A stretch of 24,618 nt of DNA from Chara braunii (Eukaryota > Streptophyta > Charophyceae > Charales > Characeae), in NCBI GenBank assembly GCA_003427395.1, contig BFEA01000036.1:1222793-1247410 (forward strand), read 5' to 3'. Made by a program: the position numbers and the translations under genes. Below are positions 8,901-21,433 of this stretch, piece by piece; the stretch's first letter is position 1; every line of letters starts with the position of its first letter. The notes under the pieces are model-generated. The model was not told where the DNA came from and made no database searches. It was given only the letters and a program-made list of their open reading frames with translations.

Positions 8901-9644
8901 TCGTGTTGGATATTTGTATTAGCTTGGGAGGACAGTGTTCGACAGGGTTTGCAGGCGTTTTGGAGGGAAGTGATGGTTGCGTCATGGTGTTCAGGATGTA
9001 GATAGGTAACGTAGCTGAATATATAGATGGACTACCATCTTCACCCTAATAGAATGCCCGGTCATTATAGCTGTATCTGGACTGAAATTGCACCAAATAC
9101 GGGTATAATGACCGGGCGTTCTATTCGGGTGAAGACGGTAGTAGGTGCCTAAATCCATAACAGTGAATACAGAGAGGCAGGCAGGCAGGCAGGCAGGCTG
9201 GCATGGTCTTGAATGTATTTGGGATTTGGAACTGGCTTACCAGCATAGTGGCTTGGTGTACCTTGGGACTTGTGGGTGCCCATGGTACAGAATGGAATGG
9301 AATGGGCAGGTTGGCAAGGTGCCAGGTAGCCCCAGTGTTATGCAGGATCCTAGCGAACTTCAGGCTGCATATTGATGTGTTTTTCCTTTCTCTTTTTTCT
9401 TTTGTTTTCAGCGAGGTATCCCTAGTGTAATGAACCTCTCAAATCCACATTGAAACTCCAAATGCACACACAGAACATTCACATGAGAGCTCACACCAGA
9501 AGCCGAGAGACGAAACCCAAAGTAGTGCACCACAGAGCTGCAATATAATACATAATATACAATGAAATGAAAAGTGTTAGAGTATTTGGTGGCTTCAGCC
9601 GCACACAACAGCAACACTCTGATCCAGGTATCTACTCCACTTCC

Positions 9645-9685
<41 letters not shown>

Positions 9686-9699
9686 GGCTGCCTGGCTGT

Positions 9700-9736
<37 letters not shown>

Positions 9737-9739
9737 TGC

Positions 9740-9794
<55 letters not shown>

Positions 9795-9818
9795 GTCTGT
9801 CTCTCTGTCTCTCTGTCT

Positions 9819-9849
<31 letters not shown>

Positions 9850-11868
9850 CGTCCGTCCGTCCGTCTGTCTGTCTGCCTGCCTGCCTCCCTCCCTCCCCCT
9901 TAGCTTGTACCACTCAACCTCGCTGACTCTCTGCATTTGATCACTCTCCTCACCACTCTCTCACCCTACTCCACTTGGATCGCACCCTGATCGCACCCTG
10001 GATACACCCACGTTGTTCCACCCTTTGACTTTCCGTGGCTATGGTCGCCTTCTTCCCTAATCTCCTAACCCAAGCTATGGTAACCAGGCGTCTTCCTCCC
10101 CGTGGGGCACTCACTCCTCCCCCCTAGGTTGTATGGCTCAACCTTGCTGGTTCTGTGCACTTGATCACTCACCTCACCACTCTCTCCCCCTACTCCACTT
10201 GGATCGCACCCTGGATACACCCACGTCTTTCCACCCTCGACCTTCCTGTGGCTCTGGTCGCCTTCTTCCTTAACCTTCTCCCGCCGGGCACTCGCTCCTC
10301 CTCCAGCACCCACCTTCCGTCAACGGCACACTATCGCACAAGCAACCAGCAGCGCTTCCACAACTTGCGTATGAACAGATGAGCCTGCTTGTTGATGCTG
10401 CTGGACTTTATACTTGCTGATCCGGCTTCCAGTCCCCTTGCCTTCATTTCCTGCTTCTGGAAGCTTATGGACTGTTCTTGGATTTGGGTGCATGCGTAGA
10501 TCGACTGACACCTGGCCTAACGACTCGGGTGATCCTGGCTGAAGTTTGTGGTGCCTTCTAAAGAGAGACTCTTCAACCCATATACCTGTTATCTACCAGA
10601 GACTTCCTACCACGATCTACTTAACAAGCCTGCCTACAGTCTTCCCCCGAATACGACTTACGGTGATTATTGCAGAATTTGGGGTATCTTTCAGTCTAAA
10701 AACAGCTGTAATGACCGTACGTTGTATTCGGGGCAAGAAGGTGGGCCTCTGCAATCATGGTACAAACAAAAACACACTTAAGGTCAGAGATTACTCCTCT
10801 GACACGCTAATGAGTTAACCACTTTCATCGACGAACAACCGAGAACGCTTGGAACCTCGGCCTTCCACCATTACTGATGGGATAAGACTATGCCTTCACC
10901 ATATTCACTACAGTCACCTGTAAGACCTTCTACTAGACTTCTAGAGTATTCGTCAACGTTGTACAAGTAGCTGGAACCACTAACGGAACATGGAATGAGG
11001 CTTTGGGATGAGGACATGGGACTTGAGACTGGGACCGGGATTGGGACATGTGCAGTGTGAAATCCTTTCTTTTTTCAAGAATTCAGATTGCATCCAACTG
11101 ATACAGTCAGGATTCACACTTATGATCGCTGTTGTATGGGTGGTAGCATTTAGCGTCATGGGCTGGGTTGCTGTCTATTTATTGATGTTCTAATATTTGG
11201 TTCTCTGGTTTTGTGTCCGGGTGGTCTTTACTAGGATGGTTTGCGAGAGAGGCGGAGCTTCTGCGGAAGGTGGGAACGGTGTTGTTACCGAAGAGTGTTG
11301 GTGAGGCTCGGTCCATCAAGCATCTCTTCATTGCTGAAGATTATTGGGAGCTTACGACTGCTCCGAAGGACATGAGCATTCTGGCCTTGAGGAATGCGGC
11401 GTCTCAGGTCTTCAGTGGTATTTACTCTCTCCCACCTCTTTCCCATGTGGAAGGGAATATTCTTATTCGAGGCTGGTAATTTGACCAGGTTCAGCCCATT
11501 TGGCACAACGCACTCAGTTGAGCAGCACTCAGTTGAGCAGCACTGTTGTACCACACTGGTACGGGCCATGCTCAACTCACCTGATGCGAGTGTATGAACT
11601 GGGCTCAAACCAATTGACGCAATCATGTGGACCAGGCTGAACTCATTTTGAGTCTTTTTGACACAATTGTATGGACGGCTCAATCCGTTTGTCACAATTG
11701 GATGGCTCTTTCGCTCTCTCCCTCTGTGTCTCTTTCTCTGGCTCTTTCTCTCTTTCTCTCTTTCTCTCCTTCTCTCTTTCTCTCTTTCTCTCTTTCTCTT
11801 TCTGTGGGACTCGTTAGGAAAGTGGTGGGCTCGATTGAATGTCGAGCTGTTCAGTATTAGTGCTTGTC

Positions 11869-11917
<49 letters not shown>

Positions 11918-11918
11918 C

Positions 11919-11971
<53 letters not shown>

Positions 11972-14900
11972 GTGCAGAATTGGATGTTGAGCTACATTTC
12001 CAGAGTGGCCTGGGACCACTTGCCCAGCTGGGCCAAAAATGAATTAAAAATCAGCGTAGTTTTTATTACTTTTTCTATGTATATATTTTTAATTTGGCAA
12101 AGAATTTCAATGCGACCCTGAGGCAAAGGTTGTTCAGTTTATTTTTCTGCACAACATAGTTTTGTTTTTTTGTTTTTTTTGAATTTTTTTATCCTCTCTC
12201 TTTTCTTGTTCTTTAACAGGGACCTTCCCTGGCTGGCCCTTGCCCGGCCGGGTCGCTGGGGCAACCAAGGCGACCTGGGCGTCCCAGTTTGTATCACAGA
12301 TGTTGAGTTGATTACGGTTTGTTTAGCGGGCAACAACGTGGGAATCATCAGTGCGCATAGCAGTTATGAGATACCGAATTGTCTGGACATGTTGTTCATC
12401 ACCTCAATAGGGTGGATGGTGCCTCAAAAGCAGGGAGAATGCCTTGGTGTTTTTACATGAACACCAAAAAAAAACAACTCAGCTTTATGCAAAATAGCTA
12501 AAGTGAGATTAACCAATCAAAATGAGGTTATTGCATACATTCCGGCAGAAGGCCATAATTTACAAGGCCATAATTTACAAGAGCACTCTATTGTTCTGGT
12601 TCGAGGAGGTTGAGTCAAAGATTTGCCTGGTGTAAAATACCATTGTATTCGAGGAGTGAAAAGACTTACAACTTAGGGTTGTCACCCGGGGATCCCTGGG
12701 GCCCGAGCCGGGGTAGGGGATTGACCCCCGGACCCCCGGCCCGGGGATCCCTGATCCCCGCCCCTTCCAAATCACCCCCGCTGCTGCCCCNNNNNNNNNN
12801 NNNNNNNNNNNNNNNNNNNNNNNNNNNNNNNNNNNNNNNNNNNNNNNNNNNNNNNNNNNNNNNNNNNNNNNNNNNNNNNNNNNNNNNNNNNNNNNNNNNN
12901 NNNNNNNNNNNNNNNNNNNNNNNNNNNNNNNNNNNNNNNNNNNNNNNNNNNNNNNNNNNNNNNNNNNNNNNNNNNNNNNNNNNNNNNNNNNNNNNNNNNN
13001 NNNNNNNNNNNNNNNNNNNNNNNNNNNNNNNNNNNNNNNNNNNNNNNNNNNNNNNNNNNNNNNNNNNNNNNNNNNNNNNNNNNNNNNNNNNNNNNNNNNN
13101 NNNNNNNNNNNNNNNNNNNNNNNNNNNNNNNNNNNNNNNNNNNNNNNNNNNNNNNNNNNNNNNNNNNNNNNNNNNNNNNNNNNNNNNNNNNNNNNNNNNN
13201 NNNNNNNNNNNNNNNNNNNNNNNNNNNNNNNNNNNNNNNNNNNNNNNNNNNNNNNNNNNNNNNNNNNNNNNNNNNNNNNNNNNNNNNNNNNGCCATCCCC
13301 GCCCTCGCACCAATGGTGGGTATGGCCCCAGTGGGGGGTCCGGGGAGGGGTAAAAATCATTTTTTTGATTTTTGTCCAGGGGGGCCAGGCTGTCATTGTG
13401 CACTCCTCCAGGGCCGGCGTCAGGGGACCACCGCACCGGACCCCCGGGGCTGCCCCGACCCCCGGGGCCGGGGCGGTGACAACCCTGCTTACAAGGAATT
13501 TCTAATCGACGTCGAGGCAGATCAATGCGGCTGCTGACTCAAGGGGAGTTCCGTAGGTATGGATTCTTCATCCTGGACCGTAGATTACAGGGATCGACGT
13601 CGAGAGTTGCAGAACCTGGGTAAGTGGGAATTTCCCCCAGGCACTGCTCACTTGCCTGGGTGAGTGGTGAGTTGTGAATCACATCGCCTGGCATGCAAAT
13701 GTCGTAGTACCCAGGACCGCCTCACACATGCAAGAATGAGGGGTACTTGTTGCCTGTGTATTTACTTATCTTTCGTTGTTCATTTGTGGGCTTTTTTGAA
13801 ATGGAATCTAGGCTACCATAGTGGCCCGGGGCAAGTTGCCCGGCCGGGCCAAAAAAATTAAAAATAGAAAAATAAAAAATAGTACTTTTTATTTCAAATT
13901 TGGTAAAGAATTTCGTTGTTACCCTGAGGCAAAAGTTGTGCAGTTTATTTTTTTGTGCATCATATAGCTTTTTTGAACTTTTCTTTCAGTGTTTTTTTTT
14001 TTTTTTTTTTTTTTTTGCTGGACCCGTTGCTGGTCCTCACTCAAACAAGGTGTGTGACCCGGGTGGCCCGGCTCATAGCCCAGAATGGAATGTAAATTGA
14101 AATGGGATGGTAGCCGAGCGTCAAGTCCTGCAGTCTAGCCCTCCGGCAATGTTTTTTTTTTCCCTTTTTCTTTTTTTTTTTTTCTTCTTCAAGGAAGTGC
14201 TGCAGTCCGATGGTGAGGCTCAGAGGCTTTATTTACGTGTTGGTTTGTCTTGGTTTGCTTGAGCAGGTGTGATGATTCAGAACCTGGTTTTGGGCGATTA
14301 CATCTCCAAGAAGGTTCCTTCCTTAAGTTCATTTTTCCCGGAAGAAAAAGGCGGCAACAAGGCGCTGAGCACCAGTTCAAAGAACATGGTTGCGCTGGCG
14401 GATGCGATGCTTGCGATCCAAGGGTATGTGCCACTTGTACCTTGGCAAGTCACGGGCTCCTGGTGGAGAGAATGGGGGGACTGTCGACTTGCGCTTACTC
14501 GTTAACCGTCTCCAGAGTAGCAATGTATATGTTCTTTAATTACTACTTAGTATTTTTGTTATTCTTGTATTTTATAGAAGAGTATGGTGGCAGGGAGCAT
14601 CTCTGGCACTGCGAGACATTCAATAGATCATCAGTTGAGTAGTTGAGACATATAGATGCCAACCTATTTTTGTTTGCCTTTCTTTTTTTCTTTCTTTCTT
14701 TTAGATTTAACAATTCTTACAGCTGCATTTTACGACACTATTTTTGTTTGCCTGTTGTTTTGGAAAATGGACTGTTTGTTTGTGTCTGCTTCAGAGTAAA
14801 TGGACTGTTTGTTTGTGGAGATTTTCCTCCTCCTCCAAAGAATCGCCGCCTCCACAGAATCGTAATACCCCTTGTCTATGTAAAAGTTAGGATAAAGGAC

Positions 14901-17900
14901 CTCAATCCAGTACTCACCACAAAGACGAAAAAAAAAGTGGCGGTGTATCTTTATTTCTTTCCTTTTTTTTTTCTCTCTTTTTTTTTCCCAGTGCTCTAGC
15001 GGAAGATTTATTCTCATTTTGCGCATTTGGTGAGTGGTCGAGCGAGTCCCAAATTCACTGTAATGGATTGGGACAGCTTTGCCTGCTTTACATGAGGGCC
15101 ATGATGAGGCTGTCCAATTCAGTTGACGAACAGCCGAAATGTGGTGCCCTTTATCCCCCCAATGATCAGGAAAAGGAGCGAGACAACCAAACTATGAGGA
15201 TGGGTACCTTGCATAAATCGAACAATTGCTTCGATTTGTTTGTGGACATTTTCCTTTCGAACTCTGGATATTTTATATCAATGAAATGAAAAGAAGCTTT
15301 CTATTGCTGCACCTATTGCTGCGCCCTTGCACATGTGGCTGACTGGGACACATGTGCGAGAGTTCGGATTCTGGTGGAATCAGATGATTGATTCATGTTT
15401 CTTTTTTTCGTTCACTTAAAGCGCAAGTACCTCTGAGTCTCATTTTTATGTGGTGGATTTACACTGCAGGCCAAGCTTGGCCGGGCCGCCAGCGTCGCAC
15501 TTTCTTTTTTTTTGCCTGGCACCGCCAGCCATTCTGGTCGGATAGCACTGGTCACCAACTTCACTTGATTTCTGTGCATTGGCCACGTTTCAATTTTCAA
15601 TTTCGATTCTCAAGTTTGCCTCGGCGGCGTACTGTCTGTTGAAAGCTTTGGATTGCTGGTTCATGCGATAGCGGCAGCTTTCAAAATTCATTTAACCACT
15701 TTTCCGAACCTTGTTCATGTGATATTGACGTGTTATTTGCAGAGCATCCATCTCAGACTCTCTGATTTGCTCCCAGGGGTCGCTTCCTTTCCCCGCGCTT
15801 CATTACCTACAACACTGGACAATTTCCAGGTCGCGGTTCCCTGCTTTGCCTTGTCCTACGGTCTCCTTCCACACTCCTACCGTCTTTCATGCGATTAGAA
15901 GGCTTGGTCAAGATAGCCGTATCCAGACTGGAATTCAGCCCAAATACAGCTATATGGTCTATTCGGGTGAAGACGGTAGTAAACAGCAAAAGCATATGAG
16001 GGGCTGGACAGTGCAGCTCTCACTAGTATCTTCACCCGAATAGGACGGCTGGTCATAACAGCTGCATCTGGACTGAAAGTTGCACTGAATACAGCTGTAA
16101 TGACCGGGCGTTCTATTCGGGTGAAGATGGTAGTGTCGAGTGTTTCATGGGCAAGCCACAATAAAGCAGACGAAAGTGCACCGCATCGGCATCTCGGGCC
16201 AAATTCATGTTCCCATGCACCTGTTGGAGTCTGGTTTTCCCTTTCGGGATAAGGCGGGTGTTCTTGTAGGTAGAGGGAGACTCTTAAATCCTTGGGGTTA
16301 TTCTAGCCTAGCCTCATTGGGTTTTATGTCTGCTATCAGGGCTTCAGGGACGACTTTGAAACTCCATTTGTACAGCGAGCAGAAACTGTTTAAACTGTTT
16401 ATCCGAACGTGGGTTTGAGTAGCGCCCAAGTACGGGTAGTGGGGCATGTTTGCTGCTCTGTAGGCCTTGGAGGAGCCTCCACCTTCATGCAAGTAGAACA
16501 TACGGTCGCTATTGCTGTATCTGTATCTAGAGTGAAGGTTTCCCCAAATACAGTTGTAATGACCCTATATGTTGTATTCAGGGGAGGGCGGTAGTTTGAA
16601 GTGCGCTCGCACCATGGAGATAAAGACCCAGGCTCAGAACTTGAAGACGGGGACTCGATGTCCAGCCCTATCACCCGAAAGATCACTAAATCAACTGACA
16701 AGGCGACCATAGCCGCTGCGCACACTGCGAAATTTGCCATGGCATGAACCCATATGCCAGGATTTATTGTCGCATCGCGTGGGTCGGGGCACAGGCACTC
16801 GGGCTCTACGCCACTGCCAATTTGTGACGACCCTACGTGCCGAGAATAAAGAATAAAGATAGCGTCACGGCGGTCCCTCCTTACCCAGTTACTGGGGCTT
16901 GATGCCACTGCCAGTTTGGCATGAAGTGCCATGAACCTATTTATCGCATTGCTGGGCCTTGGGGCACCTATTTGTGTAACTGGGTAGGGACACCCACCCG
17001 GAAGAGGATGCGACACCCCACCAAGTCCCAGAAATGCCCCTTTTTCCGCTCAAGCATTACTGGGACTCGGTGGGTGTAGCATCCTCTTCCGGGTGGGTGT
17101 GCAATCACCGGCGCTTGATGCCATTGCAAGTTCACCACGAAACTATCGGTCAGTGTAGCATCGTGTGGGTTATTATGCAGTCACCGGGGCTTGGGGCCCG
17201 CAGAAGTCACAGATTACTTGGCCCTTATCTCAGAACTTAAAGCAGTCACCGGGGCTTGGGGCCCGCAGAGGTCGCAGATTACTTGGCCCTTATCTCAGAA
17301 CTCAAAGCCCCAGTGACTGCCTGACGACCCCCACAATGGTCCAGTAAAGCTCTGACATTATGGCATCTAGATTTATGACAAATTTTGGTAGACACAGCTG
17401 GAGCTACGGTGGCTTTGTAAGTGGATTTGATCAATTTTGATGGTCTTTCCGGTGAGCTCCTGTGGAATGCCTGCCTCCACAAGTGTGTTTGCAGACTCGT
17501 AATCAAGAGAGATGGTGGATTGAAGGCCCAAAATTCGGGGGTTTCGCTGCTTCACCACAAGGAATGTCGTCGAAAATTTTGTGAACAAACAATGCAGGCA
17601 CCTAATACAAACATCAGAAAGCCAAACAGGCAAAAAAAAACGAAAAAAAAAGATCTCAGAACCACTAAAATTCTATATTCGGAGTAGCTTTTGGAGTTCG
17701 TCAATTTTTTTCTCCGTGTTTTTTTTTTTTTGCCAACGTTTTCGTTACAGGTCCAAAAAATACGTCGGAAGACTCGAAACCGAATACAGATGTACCCTAA
17801 AGCACATACGCATCACACAAAGTAAAAAACAACAAGAAAAAAGCAAAAATTCAGGGATATATGGCTGTTTCAGTGAAAAGAAGTCGCAGAAAATGGCACC

Positions 17901-19164
17901 CCGGGGTGACCCCACCTATTATTAACCATTAGTGGTAATCAAGGAAACGGTCCACGGGGGCTCTTCTGAAAGTTTGGCACATCCTGTGCATCTTCTGTTT
18001 TGTTGTGTTGACTAAAAGCACAGGATGTGCCAAATTTTCAGATCCTGTGCTCGCAGGATGTTTGCTGGCTTATGGTGCAATTTTTTCCGATCTGAAAGGG
18101 GCAGCGGCAAGCAGCAAGTGAGGCCTTGCGAGGTCGGGGACCTGATGGGAGTGAGGCAGTTTAGTATGTGAATCTGTTGAAAAATTGCGGGATCATCCTT
18201 GTGGCTGATTCACAATCGCATTCTTACTGGTTCCTTCTCCGCTGTGATGGTTTAAACTTTAAACGGGAGGAAGCGTGTGTGAGTTTCAATAAAATGTATA
18301 TTCTGACTTGCCGGTGGAATAGCAACCGGACTGACGCTCCCCAGAATAGAACGGAGCCAGGACCATAAGGCCCTGTTACAAATTAAAAAAAAAAAAAAAA
18401 AAAGGCCTGTCTGTTGTGTGTTTCAGAGATGTATGTGCTGACGCTTCCACCTGTACCCCTTTTGTGTGTTTAATCAGCCACGAGTTTAAGGAGCAGCACA
18501 GTGGTTGGCTCAGGGAGGCCAAGTTCCCTGTGGGTCCAGAGTCGAAGGATCAGATGAAATCTGTGCTTGCTAAGGAATACGACAAAATAACTGTGGCGCA
18601 GAAAGTCAAGGAAGAACTGCGGACGGCACTCGGCGAACTGCTGAAGGTGAGCAAAGTGCCTTCTTGCCGGTTGGAAAATCGGAGAATGGGTTTGTGTCAT
18701 TTTTTTTGGAGTAAAAGACGGAGGGAGAAAGGATCGAAGGATTATTACCCTGTGCACGTATGTTTTCTGGACCTCACAAATTCCTGGGGAGGGGCTCGGG
18801 CAGGGGCGGCAAAGGCATGGTAGAGGGTTGGGCAGGGCTCGTTTTGGACATCAGGGACAGGACGTATAAGCGCGCAGCTCCTTGGCAGGGTCGGTCCTCG
18901 TGAACCCAAGGGGGTGTCTGCAGGCTGGGTCGGCGGAGTCATGGGCAGCAGTCGTTTTGAAAACTGCGGTCGCAAACACGAAGAAGTGGCAGACTCAAAA
19001 GGCGACGAAATGAATATTGCGAGGCGGCAAAGAAAGAAAGAAAAGGGGGAAAAAAAAACAATTTCACAAAATAAGGCGAATCATGTGGCGAAATGTTTAC
19101 GGACAAAAGCAACAAGAATGGCGACAAAAAGAAACAGAAAGGTAAAAGGCAATACCAGGCAAAT

Positions 19165-19202
<38 letters not shown>

Positions 19203-21322
19203 GGCAGCACGAATGAATCAGAACTTCAGAAGTGCTGTTGGTTCTGCATTTTTGGCTGCTTGTACAGTTTTCCAAAGGCTCGGGAAACCGATGCATGTAG
19301 GTTTGGGAATGCGCTCGTCAAGGTACTGGGGGTTAATAAGAGGGGTCCAAGCTAATATGCATGCTCTCCACCAGGCCATAGCTGCAAAAGTTGCTCCATT
19401 TGTTCTATTAGACAATCAAGCTACATGCCTGTCCTTGTTTTGTGGGTTGTCCTTTTTCGTCGTTGTCCTTTTTCGTCCTTGCTACGGCTGTATGGGCTGT
19501 CCTTTTTCGTCCTTGCTACGGCTGTGTGGGCTGTCCTTTTTCGTCCTTGCTACGGCTGTGTGGGCTGTCCTTTTTCGTCCTTGCTACGGCTGCATGAAAT
19601 TCTTACGCTATCCTGCAGGTGTTCAGCGCGTGGGAATCGATTGGGAGAAGTGTCTGGCACAGTGGCAAACTAACGTTGAGAGAAGGTGGAAGTCTATAGG
19701 GTCATTATTATAGCTACGGGCCTACGGCACCAACGTTGTTTCTCTCGTAGTAAATACTCTGTTGCGATTCATCATTTTGACTATGGTGCCGTAAACTGCG
19801 GATCTCTCGGCTCCGGTCCTCACTGGCTCTCGCTCACTTTGGTTAGCGAATCTGCAATCCTGCCAAATCAGGAAGGAAAAAAAAAAAGGAATAGGGGTTC
19901 AACCACTTACCACGACCTGTCCGCTCGGGAATCGGGGCTGCCTCATTTTCTAGACTTTACGGATCCAGAAGAGTGAGGGAGGGAGGCCAGTGGTGTGTGG
20001 ATTTCTGTATTCTACTATTCTCGGCTTTCTTTCAAAAAAAAGATTTGGGATGCCTCTTCAGCCAGACGGGGAAAGAAGCAAGAGTGAGGGGTATTGTAAA
20101 TTCACGACTTGCCAGTGGAAGAGGGACCGGACATCTGAAAAAAAAAAAAAGAAGGAAAAAAAAGGAATTGGGAAAATTTGTGATGGCTTTCGGTGTCTAA
20201 AACATGTTGCCGTGAACGATCTTTTGGGCTTGTGCATACGGATGGTTTGCCATTCGCTCTCATGCAGGGTGATGGGGTGTTATGCATTCCGACTGCCTCT
20301 GCGCTTCCACCCAAGACAAGGTCATACTCGTCCGTCCTGAGTGACATTCGAGCGAGAGCGATGCAGCTTGTGGCTCTGGCGAGCATGGGCGGTGTTCCGC
20401 AGGTCGGTTTCCTGGACCAGCTTTGTTGTTGGATTTTTAAATTTTAAGCTTTCTTCCCTCCTTAGCTGGGGGTTAAGAGGGGGTGTCAAATTTATAATAA
20501 TGACCCTATTCTCCCCAGAATGCAAATGGAGCCAGTTTTTTTTTTTTTTTTTTTTTTTTTTTACTGAAGGGCTTTCTTCCCTCCTTGTGTGCTTCCTTTG
20601 CTCAACACTTAATTGCATCACAGGTAGTGTTCGTCTCTTCATGCTGTCTTGCCACACACTGCCCTCCACCCGCCTAATGCAAGAATAGATAGGCCTAGAA
20701 AAGAGTCTTGGGGTTATCTCAGCCCAGCAAATGAAAATTGTCAGTGAAAAATCTCTATGATACTATTATGTGGTTAATAATGGGGATCTGCTCTGCAATC
20801 CATCATCTCAGCTCGTCGATTGTTGCGATGCTTTGGCATATCATGCATGGCAGGGAATCATGTGAACTTTCTAGTGGACACTGGAAAGACTGTTATAGCA
20901 TAATAAACTCGACCATCATAAGTTGTGTTGTAAACTCCACTAAACTGTGGTAGCTTCGAAAGATTCTTTCGCGCTGCATCCTCTCTAAATTGTGATGTTT
21001 TTGGAGAATCTGTGCATATGTGGCAACGGCATGACGATGTGTCGGATGTACTGACTTTCTCGTAATTTTGTTATCTGGACCAGCCGGCACAAGGTGCGAA
21101 GAGGTGTTAAGACCGGTCGGTTTCGACACCACAAGGAAGGAAAAAAATCCCGTCTTTCACGTTTCAACTTGTGGCTTTGTGTCAGGTGTGCTAACCACAA
21201 GATTTGTGTTTCCATGACAGGGTTTTTTTACAATTTTACGTTCATTCAGTGTGAAAGGGGATATATTCTCTAAGACGGTGTGTTGTCATGGTCGCTGTGT
21301 GTGCGCATGCGCATGTGTGTCT

Positions 21323-21358
<36 letters not shown>

Positions 21359-21360
21359 GT

Positions 21361-21433
<73 letters not shown>

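Noticed and set aside
9567-9936. Cys/Leu/Ser-rich and Thr/Asp/Arg-rich open frames
   Set aside because: Translation products of the (CTGT)n microsatellite in several registers.
12575-13436. Long open frames on both strands across the gap
   Set aside because: Mostly N bases; only short GC-rich non-coding ends of the hAT-like element are real sequence.
14991-15290. Open frame of ~98 codons after a good acceptor ([15 protein letters not shown]...)
   Set aside because: It has no place in the receptor alignment, where exon d joins exon e exactly (AIQ-G-HEF), no donor that restores phase, and no recognised domain.
16399-17016. 205-codon open frame on the - strand
   Set aside because: It runs through a hairpin MITE copy and repeat-derived DNA; no domain is recognised.
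19451-19596. Regular 34-base repeats considered as a CRISPR array
   Set aside because: Units are directly adjacent with no unique spacers, and the context is a eukaryotic intron.
19093-19713. 206-codon open frame on the + strand
   Set aside because: It crosses a 30-G run and a 34-bp minisatellite; the central part is the repeat read in rotating frames, and the ends show no conserved block.
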